Shown piece by piece: positions 1 to 5,344 of a DNA stretch of 5,344 nucleotides. Below the pieces are notes generated by a model. That model saw nothing but the letters and a program-made list of their open reading frames with translations. It had not been told where the DNA came from and searched no databases. Position 1 is the first letter of the stretch, and each line of letters opens with the position of its first letter. Both the position numbers and the translations under genes were made by a program. This DNA is from DASZGL01 sp035938875 (lineage in GTDB: Bacteria; Chloroflexota; Dormibacteria; Aeolococcales; Aeolococcaceae), in assembly GCA_035938875.1 (NCBI GenBank), contig DASZGL010000047.1, positions 1 through 5,344 of the forward strand, written 5' to 3'.

Positions 1-885
1 AGCGCCCTCCTGTTCATCGTCTTCGTACGCCGCCAGCTCACCGCCGACGAGCCGCTGCTCCACATCCGGCTGTTCAAAGACGCGACCTTCTCGTGGTCTG
101 TCGTCCTCAGCTTCGTCATGGTCACCGCGCTCTTCGGGGTCATGTACCTGCTGCCTCTGTACTTCCAGCAGGTGCGTGGCTACGGTGCGCTGGCCACCGG
201 TCTGCTGCTCATGCCCCAGGCGGTGACCGCCGCGGTGCTGATGCCGGTGAGCGGCTCGCTTGCCGACCGCTTCGGTCCGCGTTACGTCGTCGGCTTCGGC
301 CTGTTGGTGCTGTTCGTCAGCAGCATCATGCTGGCGCAGATCCATCCGGACACGTCGGTGGCGTTCATCGTCCTCATCATGTCGCTGCGCGGCGTCGCCA
401 TGGGCTTCGCCATGATGCCGGGAATGGCCGCGGGGCTGGCTCGCATCCCCAGGGAGTCGTCGTCCCGCGCGTCGAGCATCACCAACACCGTGCAACGCGC
501 CGGTTCATCGGTGGCCATCGCCGTGCTGGTCACCATTCTCGCCTCGCAGACCGGCACCGCCGCCCGGCAGGCATCGTGCGATCCCTCGCCGGCAGTCCTC
601 GCCGCGGCCGCCAGGGCACAGATGCCGGCCGACCGCGACGGCTTCTGCAGCCTGCTCGCCGCGCGAGCCAGCAACTTCTCCCGTGATCAGGCAACGGCGC
701 CGCCGCCGCCCAGCGATCCCGCATTGGCCAGCTTTGTCAAGAACTACCGCAACGAGGCGGCGAGCATCAGCTTCGACCGCGTGTACGTGTTCATCGGCAT
801 CGTCGCCCTGCTCGGCCTGATCCCGGCCTGGTACCTGCGCCGCCCGGAGCGGGCCACCACCGACGGCGCTCCCGCGGCGGCGTAG
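1..885 (+). CDS. MFS transporter, DHA2 (EmrB/QacA-like) family, C-terminal part
   Basis: The frame is open from base 1 to a TAG at 883-885, giving 294 residues without a start, so the N-terminal half lies outside the window. It is probably a proton-driven exporter of small molecules in the cytoplasmic membrane; the substrate cannot be read from sequence. Hydrophobic segments lie near residues 1-10, 30-56, 60-82, 94-113, 118-142 and 165-183, and a last helix near 262-278 ends in a basic Arg-rich tail. The loop motif GSLADRFGPR (residues 85-94) is the MFS motif-A type signature repeated in the second half of the protein. The segments MYLLPLYFQQVRGY and GLLLMPQA are typical of the 14-helix DHA2 group. 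A hydrophilic loop of about 75 residues with two cysteines (193 and 216) precedes the last helix. The gene converges on accA, with 21 bases between stops. MFS and DHA2 membership are well supported; drug efflux is only an inference. Confidence 0.88.
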   Translation, partial: SALLFIVFVRRQLTADEPLLHIRLFKDATFSWSVVLSFVMVTALFGVMYLLPLYFQQVRGYGALATGLLLMPQAVTAAVLMPVSGSLADRFGPRYVVGFGLLVLFVSSIMLAQIHPDTSVAFIVLIMSLRGVAMGFAMMPGMAAGLARIPRESSSRASSITNTVQRAGSSVAIAVLVTILASQTGTAARQASCDPSPAVLAAAARAQMPADRDGFCSLLAARASNFSRDQATAPPPPSDPALASFVKNYRNEAASISFDRVYVFIGIVALLGLIPAWYLRRPERATTDGAPAAA

Positions 886-892
886 CGCCCGC

Positions 893-919
893 CGCCGGAA
901 CCGGGATCAGCCTCCGGCG
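893..919. terminator. Possible bidirectional terminator hairpin between convergent genes
   Basis: CGCCGGA (893-899) and TCCGGCG (913-919) are perfect 7-base inverted repeats separated by 13 bases. They sit between the MFS stop (885) and the accA stop (907-909), and the right arm lies inside the last codons of accA. The position suits a shared terminator for two convergent genes. There is no T-run on either side, so it does not meet the usual intrinsic-terminator rule, and short GC palindromes arise by chance in DNA this GC-rich. Confidence 0.25.
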
Positions 920-1737
920 TCGCGGTAGCGCCGCGCTCGTGTCGCCATCAGCTCGTCGATCGGCGTCGCCCCCAGCTCGTCGAGATGGCGCATCAGCGCA
1001 CCGCGCAGGGCGGCGATGACAAGCGCCACGTGGGCGTGGGCGCCGGGCGGCGGCTCGGGGACGAGCTCGTCGACCAGGCCCAGCGCGTGCGCGGTGTCGA
1101 CGCCGGGTTTGAGCGCCGCCGCTGCTCGGCCGCGCTGCGCAGCATCGCGGTAGAGGATCGCGGCGCACGTCTCCGGCGGGGCGACGGTGTAGACGGCGTT
1201 CTCGAGCGCGATGACCCGGTCTGCCATGCCGAGGGCCAGGGCGCCGCCGCTGCCGCCCTCGCTGAGCACGGCGCTGACCACGGGCGTACGCAGCTCGAGC
1301 ATCAGCGTCAGCGAGGCGCTGATCGCCCAAGCCTGGCCGCGTTCCTCGGCGCCGACGCCGGGGTGAGCGGCCGGCGTGTCCACCAGGCAGATCACCGGCA
1401 GGGCGAACTTCTCCGCCTGGCGCATCAGGCGCATCGCCTTGCGATATCCCTCAGGGTGGGGCATCCCGAAGTTGTGCAGCGCGCGGCTCAATGCGTCGGT
1501 GCCCTTCTCCTGGCCGATGACCATGACCCACCGCTCTCCCAGCAGCGCAGGCCCACCGACCACGGCGCGGTCGTCACCGAAGAGGCGGTCGCCGCGCATC
1601 TCGGTGAAGTCGCTGAACGCCTCGGCGATCACCTGCAGGGAGCGGGGCCGTCCCGGGTGGCGGGCCAGCTCGACCGCCTCGATGGCGGCGCGCTCGCGCT
1701 CTGTCGTCTGCGCCGTTGTTTCTGTCATCGTTGTCAT
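907..1737 (-). CDS. accA: Acetyl-CoA carboxylase carboxyltransferase subunit alpha
   Basis: AccA pairs with AccD in the cytosol to move the carboxyl group from biotin on AccB to acetyl-CoA, yielding malonyl-CoA for fatty acid synthesis. The 276 residues contain the family landmarks in order: LARHPGRP (24-31), GDR...DD (49-56), AVVGG (58-62), FGMPHPEGYRKAMRLM (90-105), the PGVGAEERGQ block (126-135), and SEGGSGGALA (159-168), which carries the glycine pair thought to form an oxyanion hole. It is shorter than the roughly 320-residue E. coli protein, because it lacks most of the N-terminal helical extension and has a short C-terminus; this resembles shorter Gram-positive forms. The ATG at 1737 overlaps the accD stop as ATGA, implying translational coupling; a second ATG three codons in (1728) is possible. 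A weak GAG lies about 7 bases upstream of the start. The usual DTPGA[YF]PG motif reads DTPAAHPG (120-127), and SPEG reads PPET (187-190). Confidence 0.95.
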   Translation of the reverse strand: MTTMTETTAQTTERERAAIEAVELARHPGRPRSLQVIAEAFSDFTEMRGDRLFGDDRAVVGGPALLGERWVMVIGQEKGTDALSRALHNFGMPHPEGYRKAMRLMRQAEKFALPVICLVDTPAAHPGVGAEERGQAWAISASLTLMLELRTPVVSAVLSEGGSGGALALGMADRVIALENAVYTVAPPETCAAILYRDAAQRGRAAAALKPGVDTAHALGLVDELVPEPPPGAHAHVALVIAALRGALMRHLDELGATPIDELMATRARRYRDAGG

Positions 1738-2582
1738 GATATGTCTCGGTGCGGGCCACCGCCGTAGGCGCAGAGGACCCGGCCGATGACCGGACGCAAC
1801 TCGGCACGTACCACCACGGCGTCGACCATGCCATGGCTGAGGAGGAACTCGGCGGTCTGGAAGTGCTCGGGCAAGCGCTCGTGCGTCGCCTGCTCGATGA
1901 CCCGGCCGCCGGCAAAACCGATCCGAGCCCGGGGCTCGGCGAGGATGACGTCAGCCTGGGTGGCGAACGATGCGGTGACACCGCCGAAGCAGGGGTCACA
2001 GAGGATCGACACGTAGGGGAGCCTTGCTTTGGCGACCGTGCTCACCCCTGCGGTGCAGCGCGCCATCTGGGCCAGGGACGCGATCCCCTCCTGCATCCGG
2101 GCGCCACCACTGACACACACGGCCACCAGCCCGCGCCGCTCCTCGGCGGCCAGCTCGCACGCCCTGGCGAAGGCCTCACCCGCGGCACCCCCAAGCGAGC
2201 CGCCGAGGAAGCCGAACTCCATGGACGCGATGATCACCGGAAGGCCCTCGATATTGGCCCGGGCGACCACCACCGCCTCTTCCACGCCCACGTCGATGCG
2301 CGCGTCGCGCACCCTGTCGGGATAGGGAATGCCGTCGTCGAAGCTCAGCGGGTCGCGGTCGTCGATGGCCAGGTGCACGGCGTCGAGGCTGTCGGCGTCG
2401 GCCAGCTGCCCGGCGCGAAGCCAGGCGGGCACGCGGGTGTGAGCACCGCACGCCGGGCAGACGCGGAGGCCCGCCTCCCAGCGCTCGCCGAGGAAGTGGC
2501 GGGAGCAGTTGGGACAGACCACCATCCCGTGGGGCGCGAGGGGACGCAGCCGAGGGCCCGGAGCCTCGAGCGGCTTGATCAC
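1734..2582 (-). CDS. accD: Acetyl-CoA carboxylase carboxyltransferase subunit beta
   Basis: AccD is the zinc-binding partner of AccA in the carboxyltransferase of acetyl-CoA carboxylase, acting in the cytosol. I place the start at the GTG at 2582-2580, giving 282 residues, because it overlaps the fabH stop as GTGA, mirroring the ATGA joint with accA downstream. A GTG at 2606 would add 8 residues; neither has a strong ribosome site. Numbered from 2582, the four-cysteine zinc ribbon is CPNC (23-26) and CPAC (42-45). The crotonase-like core includes MEFGFLGGSLG (121-131), SGGARMQEG (158-166), GGVTASFA (200-207) and IGFAGGRVIEQ (221-231). The ending FQTAEFLLSHGMVD is typical of Gram-positive-type AccD, and the protein lacks the longer C-terminal tail of E. 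coli. The usual TDPT before GGV reads CDPC here (195-198), adding two cysteines near the active-site region. Biotin carrier and biotin carboxylase genes are not adjacent. Confidence 0.95.
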   Translation of the reverse strand: MIKPLEAPGPRLRPLAPHGMVVCPNCSRHFLGERWEAGLRVCPACGAHTRVPAWLRAGQLADADSLDAVHLAIDDRDPLSFDDGIPYPDRVRDARIDVGVEEAVVVARANIEGLPVIIASMEFGFLGGSLGGAAGEAFARACELAAEERRGLVAVCVSGGARMQEGIASLAQMARCTAGVSTVAKARLPYVSILCDPCFGGVTASFATQADVILAEPRARIGFAGGRVIEQATHERLPEHFQTAEFLLSHGMVDAVVVRAELRPVIGRVLCAYGGGPHRDIS

Positions 2583-3610
2583 AGCCCGCTCGGCGCCAGC
2601 GTCCACTCCAGGGCGACGCCACCCCAGGTGGACCCCGCGCCGAAGGCGACGCAGAGCACCTTGTCGCCGGGCTGCAGCCGGCCGGCGGCGTCGGCCTCGG
2701 CCATGGCCAGGGGGATCGACGCGGCGCTGGTGTTGCCCAGACGGTCGCCGTTGACGATGACGCGATCCATGGGCACGCCGGTGCGTTTAGCGGCGGCCTC
2801 GACGATGCGCAGGTTCGCCTGGTGGGGGATGACGTGGTCGACGTCCTCGAGCCGCCAGCCGGCGTCGTCGCAGAGTCCGCGCGCCAGGGCGGCGAGGCGT
2901 TCGACGGCCTGCTTGAAGGTGCCCTTCCCGGCCATGCGGATGTGGGCGTCCTTGCGGTCGTGGGCCTCGTCGGGTCCGTAGTAGATGAGATCGGCGTCGC
3001 GGCCGTCGGCTCCCCAGCGCGATGCCACCACACCCCCGCCGGCCGCGCCGCCGACCACCACGGCGCCGGCGCCGTCGCCGAAGAGGACACAGGTCGAGCG
3101 GTCGGTGTAGTCGACCAGGGTGGTCATGGCCTCCGAGGCGATGAGCAGGACGTTGCTCACGCGGCCGGCGCGCACCAGCGAGTCGGCGAGGGTCAACCCG
3201 TACATGAAGCCGCTGCAGGCGCCGTTGATGTCCATGGCGGGAATCCCCGGCATGCCCAACCTGCGCTGCACCAGGCAGCTGGCCGCGGGGAAGAGGGTGT
3301 CGGCGCTGACGGTGGCGACCATGATGAGGTCGATCTCCGGCGATCCCGCCCGGGCCAGGGCGCGTCTGGCCGCCGAGGTGGCCATCACCGAGCACGTCTC
3401 ACCGCTGCCGGCGCGGCGGCGCTCGCGGATGCCGGTGCGCTCGAGAATCCAGGTGTTCGAGGTGTCGACCATGGCCTCGAGGTCGGCGTTGCTGAGCACG
3501 CCCTCGGGCTCGTGGGCACCGACGCCGAGGATGGCCGCCGCCGTGCTCGGCGACGTCGCGGCATTCGCCGAGGCAGGAGTCAGGGTTGCCGTGGAGTTGT
3601 GGGGCGGCAT
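2579..3610 (-). CDS. fabH: Beta-ketoacyl-ACP synthase III (KAS III)
   Basis: FabH starts type II fatty acid synthesis by condensing an acyl-CoA primer with malonyl-ACP to give a beta-ketoacyl-ACP. The thiolase-fold protein shows the complete catalytic triad. Numbered from the ATG at 3610 (343 residues), these are Cys132 in NGACSGF, His263 in IPHQAN and Asn293 in LGNTSAAS. The spacings of 131 and 30 residues nearly match E. coli Cys112/His244/Asn274. TSNTWILERTGIRER carries the tryptophan (54) associated with CoA binding, and FGDGAGAVV and FGAGSTWGG are further family marks. I prefer ATG 3610 over ATG 3667 (362 residues) because even the shorter form has about 20 extra residues before the core. 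Those residues are rich in Ala, Ser, Thr and Pro, and no ATG, GTG or TTG lies between them and the core. It is the first gene of the operon with accD and accA; the TGA at 2581-2579 overlaps the accD GTG. Primer preference (acetyl or branched) cannot be decided. Confidence 0.94.
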   Translation of the reverse strand: MPPHNSTATLTPASANAATSPSTAAAILGVGAHEPEGVLSNADLEAMVDTSNTWILERTGIRERRRAGSGETCSVMATSAARRALARAGSPEIDLIMVATVSADTLFPAASCLVQRRLGMPGIPAMDINGACSGFMYGLTLADSLVRAGRVSNVLLIASEAMTTLVDYTDRSTCVLFGDGAGAVVVGGAAGGGVVASRWGADGRDADLIYYGPDEAHDRKDAHIRMAGKGTFKQAVERLAALARGLCDDAGWRLEDVDHVIPHQANLRIVEAAAKRTGVPMDRVIVNGDRLGNTSAASIPLAMAEADAAGRLQPGDKVLCVAFGAGSTWGGVALEWTLAPSGL

Positions 3611-3705
3611 CTCGATCAGAAGTGTGCGCCGCGGGGGGCGGTTACGTCGTGGTGCGCCCCGCCCCATTCCACCGCGGCGCCGCCTAGGCTTTTGTTGTCG
3701 TCGAC
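3611..3705. promoter_or_regulatory. Divergent intergenic region between fabH and the L,D-transpeptidase gene
   Basis: These 95 bases separate the starts of two divergent genes, so promoters for both should lie here. GCCTAGGC at 3682-3689 is a perfect 8-base palindrome. It follows two other 6-base palindromes, CCGCGG (3672-3677) and GGCGCC (3676-3681). TAGGCT at 3685-3690 fits a TANNNT -10 hexamer for the plus-strand gene, with no convincing -35. No clear -10 is visible for fabH. Neither start has a strong Shine-Dalgarno match. If fabH began at 3667 instead, the region would shrink to 38 bases. That promoters exist here is likely from layout; the exact elements are tentative. Confidence 0.45.
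3685..3690 (+). promoter_or_regulatory. Possible -10 hexamer (TAGGCT) for the L,D-transpeptidase gene
   Basis: TAGGCT matches the TANNNT -10 pattern and lies 15 bases before the ATG at 3706. A transcript from it would start about 9 bases or less before the start codon. The bases between it and the ATG are pyrimidine- and TG-rich, with no Shine-Dalgarno core, which fits a very short or absent leader. There is no recognisable -35, and the first three bases (TAG) are simply the in-frame stop before the ORF. Confidence 0.25.
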
Positions 3706-5193
3706 ATGAGCAGCACTGCCATCGATCGCATCGTTCCGGGCGCGGCCCGCAAGCATCGCTGGCGTCGCCAGGGCGCGTACGCCGTTCTCGGCGCGGTCAT
3801 CCTCTCGTTGATCGGCGGTGTCGCCGCCGGCGCTGCGGTGTACACGCGTCAACAGCGCGACCTGGACGCCGCGCGCGGCGACCGCGCCGCGGCGCAGTTG
3901 ACGCTCAACGCGGCCTTCTCTCGGGCCGAGCAGGACGGGGTCGCCGCCGCCGACCTGGCACCGGTGGTCGCCCGCGAGCGGGAATACCTCGCCGAGCTGG
4001 TCGTTCCCGCGCGATTCCGCTTCTTCGACAACGGCGAGGCCGGCCACGTCCGCCGCCAGGCGGCCGAGCTGCGCTCGCTCCTCGGCGACGTCGACGCCGT
4101 CCAGGCGGCCGCCACGGTGACCTCACGCGACGCCGTCGCCGACATGCTGAAGCGGTACGACGCGGCGGTTGCCTCCGCCCAGGCGCAGGGACTCGTCGTC
4201 GACGCCGACGCCGACCTCGCTGCGGGGATGCGCGACGCCGTGGCCCGCGCCGACAGCCCAGGACGAATCGCCCTTGACATCGCCAACCTTGCCGACCGGG
4301 TCGACGTCCTCGCCGCGGCGACCGCCGCGAAGATCGCCGCCGACGCCGAAGCGGCGCGCCAGGCTGCCATCGCTGAGGCCCGCGGCCACGTCCAGGATGC
4401 TCTTGCGCGGGCCGACTCGCTGCTGGGTCAGGCGCGTCGCTTTGGTCAGCTCGTGATCGCTGGATTCCAGGCCACGGTCGACGCCCAACGAGCGACCTTC
4501 GCTCACGAGGTCGACGTCGCCAACCTCGGCCAGCTGGCTCGCATCGTCAACGGCGCCGCCGACTCCGTCGAGCAGCTGCTCTCCGACAGGTCTGACGCCT
4601 ACGCGGCGATGTCCTCGGCTCGGCAGACGGTCAGCGACGCTCTGGGTGTAAAGATCGATCCGGGCACCGTGGCTCAGCAGCTGGACGCGCTGCAGGCGCA
4701 GCTCGACGCCGCCGGCACGTCCCCGCAGTTCAACACCCTGACACAGGAGATCAAGGACGTCAGCGCGCCTCTGTCGCAGAAGGTGTTCGTCGCCGAGCTC
4801 GGCATCAACCGGGTCATCATCATCAGCCTGAGCAAGCAGGACCTCACCGGCTACCAGGACGGTGTCGTCAGGTTCCACACCCTGGTGACCACCGGCCGGC
4901 CGGCGCTGCCGACTCCGACCGGCGACACCACCATCTACGGCAAGAACCATCCCTTCCTGATGGTCTCGCCGTGGCCGCCGAGTTCTCCCTACTACTACGC
5001 CTCGGGCTACGTGCAGTACGTGCTCTGGTTCCACGTCGGCGGCTATGGCATCCACGACGCGAACTGGCGCTCGGTCTTCGGGCCGGGCACGCAGCGCTAC
5101 GGCTCGCACGGCTGCGTCAACGTTCCCGTCGACTTCATGCCCAGCCTCTACGCGTGGGCCCAGGTGGGCGACCGCGTGCTCGTGCAGGATTAG
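3706..5193 (+). CDS. Membrane-anchored L,D-transpeptidase (YkuD domain) with long helical stalk
   Basis: This is probably a peptidoglycan cross-linking or protein-anchoring enzyme acting outside the cytoplasmic membrane. YkuD enzymes use a cysteine to cleave a tetrapeptide stem and form L,D (3-3 type) bonds. The 495 residues start with a basic tail (KHRWRR, 16-21) and one membrane helix (about 24-46), suggesting an N-in, C-out anchor. Residues 48-355 are rich in Ala, Asp, Gln and Arg and look mainly helical, possibly coiled coil; I recognise no named domain there. The YkuD domain spans about 360-494: VTTGRPALPTPTG (394-406), His450 in GIHD, then 16 residues to SHGCVN (467-472), fitting the H-x(14-17)-[ST]HGC motif. 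Cys470 is the only cysteine in the protein. ATG 3706 is the only plausible start, since an in-frame TAG sits at 3685-3687, yet no Shine-Dalgarno site precedes it. The gene is divergent from fabH. The enzyme family is firm; the exact wall reaction is inferred. Confidence 0.93.
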   Translation: MSSTAIDRIVPGAARKHRWRRQGAYAVLGAVILSLIGGVAAGAAVYTRQQRDLDAARGDRAAAQLTLNAAFSRAEQDGVAAADLAPVVAREREYLAELVVPARFRFFDNGEAGHVRRQAAELRSLLGDVDAVQAAATVTSRDAVADMLKRYDAAVASAQAQGLVVDADADLAAGMRDAVARADSPGRIALDIANLADRVDVLAAATAAKIAADAEAARQAAIAEARGHVQDALARADSLLGQARRFGQLVIAGFQATVDAQRATFAHEVDVANLGQLARIVNGAADSVEQLLSDRSDAYAAMSSARQTVSDALGVKIDPGTVAQQLDALQAQLDAAGTSPQFNTLTQEIKDVSAPLSQKVFVAELGINRVIIISLSKQDLTGYQDGVVRFHTLVTTGRPALPTPTGDTTIYGKNHPFLMVSPWPPSSPYYYASGYVQYVLWFHVGGYGIHDANWRSVFGPGTQRYGSHGCVNVPVDFMPSLYAWAQVGDRVLVQD

Positions 5194-5199
5194 TATTCT
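5194..5199 (+). promoter_or_regulatory. Possible -10 hexamer (TATTCT) before the last gene
   Basis: TATTCT immediately follows the L,D-transpeptidase stop and lies 9 bases before the ATG at 5209. It is an AT-rich island in very GC-rich DNA and fits TANNNT. A transcript from it would begin only a few bases before the start codon. No -35 is visible, and the 15-base gap between the two genes would equally suit co-transcription. Confidence 0.25.
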
Positions 5200-5208
5200 C
5201 AGCCGGCG

Positions 5209-5344
5209 ATGAACCTCTTCAGCGGGATGACCGACCGGCAGATCCTGTCGGCGGTGATGACGTTCGTCCTCTTCAACGGCTACGTCGTGCTCATGGTCAT
5301 CGCGCTCGCGTCCTTCTACGTCACCAGCCGGCCGCGCCGTGGGC
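5209..5344 (+). CDS. Small membrane protein, 5' part only (unknown function)
   Basis: From the ATG at 5209 the frame stays open for 45 codons to the window edge, so the gene is incomplete. The peptide starts MNLFSGMTDRQILSAV. It then has one hydrophobic stretch (about residues 15-40, including VLFNGYVVLMVIALASF), followed by a basic segment TSRPRR. This fits a membrane segment with positive charges on the following side, perhaps the first of several. Third positions are mostly G or C, as in the neighbouring genes, which supports real coding. It begins 15 bases after the L,D-transpeptidase stop on the same strand, so the two may share a transcript. There is no Shine-Dalgarno motif; an ATG at codon 7 (5227) is an alternative start. 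I do not recognise a family, and the visible part is too short to assign a role. Confidence 0.55.
   Translation, partial: MNLFSGMTDRQILSAVMTFVLFNGYVVLMVIALASFYVTSRPRRG

Noticed and set aside
93..686. 197-codon plus-strand ORF inside the MFS gene
   Set aside because: It is an out-of-frame shadow of the transporter, rich in Arg, His and Gly and without membrane helices.
985..1767. 260-codon plus-strand ORF opposite accA
   Set aside because: It lies antisense to a well-supported accA, with Arg/Gly/His-rich composition and no family features.
1749..2981. 410-codon plus-strand ORF opposite accD and the end of fabH
   Set aside because: It is antisense to two genes with clear catalytic motifs; its product is low-complexity His/Gly/Arg/Ala sequence with no recognisable domain. 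Long antisense frames are expected in DNA this GC-rich.
3635..3660. Hairpin GGGGCG / CGCCCC upstream of fabH as a leader attenuator
   Set aside because: It is only 6 bases with a 14-base loop of G/C sequence and no T-run; this is expected by chance in such DNA.
4200..4215. Short GACGCC tandem run in the L,D-transpeptidase
   Set aside because: It encodes a brief Asp-Ala alternation; too short to be a meaningful repeat array.
3120..4277. 385-codon plus-strand ORF spanning the fabH/L,D-transpeptidase junction
   Set aside because: It covers antisense fabH, the promoter region and an out-of-frame part of the transpeptidase; the second half is almost pure Arg/Gly/Pro/Ala.
4123..5109. 328-codon minus-strand ORF opposite the L,D-transpeptidase
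   Set aside because: It overlaps the YkuD catalytic region on the other strand; its Val/Gly/Asp-rich product looks like a codon-bias artefact.
1..5344. tRNA, rRNA, CRISPR, insertion sequence, or phage features
   Set aside because: No tRNA-like arms, repeated spacers, terminal inverted repeats, transposase or phage motifs were seen on either strand.

Overview
This is a very GC-rich window with the strong G/C third-position bias of a high-GC bacterium. It is dense with genes and shows no RNA gene, insertion sequence, CRISPR array or long repeat that I can support. The taxon is not settled by the sequence. Gram-positive-style separate AccD and AccA subunits, a DHA2-type efflux protein, a membrane-anchored YkuD L,D-transpeptidase, and genes without a clear Shine-Dalgarno sequence would fit a high-GC soil lineage such as Actinomycetota, Chloroflexota or Dormibacterota. 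That is inference from gene style, not a measured placement.

Layout from left to right. (1) Positions 1-885, plus strand: the C-terminal part of a 14-TM-type MFS exporter (DHA2, EmrB/QacA-like), cut by the window edge. (2) Positions 907-3610, minus strand: a compact three-gene lipid operon transcribed fabH -> accD -> accA. Its genes are joined by 4-base overlaps (GTGA, then ATGA). It ends 21 bases from the MFS stop, in a convergent junction holding a small inverted repeat. (3) Positions 3611-3705: a short divergent intergenic region that must carry the start signals for both fabH and the next gene. (4) Positions 3706-5193, plus strand: a 495-residue membrane-anchored L,D-transpeptidase with a long Ala-rich, probably helical stalk and a C-terminal YkuD catalytic domain. 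(5) Positions 5209-5344, plus strand: the start of a small membrane protein that runs off the window.

How the genes fit together. AccD and AccA form the carboxyltransferase half of acetyl-CoA carboxylase, which makes malonyl-CoA. FabH condenses an acyl-CoA primer with malonyl-ACP to start fatty acid elongation. The operon therefore couples extender supply with chain initiation. The biotin carrier and biotin carboxylase (AccB, AccC) are not in this window and must be encoded elsewhere. The divergent L,D-transpeptidase acts on peptidoglycan outside the membrane, so lipid and wall synthesis genes sit back to back here, though shared control is only a hypothesis.

I do not see a clearly undescribed multi-gene system. 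The points most worth a second look are the long uncharacterised stalk of the L,D-transpeptidase, several substitutions in normally conserved AccA/AccD motifs, and promoter-like hexamers placed very close to two plus-strand start codons.
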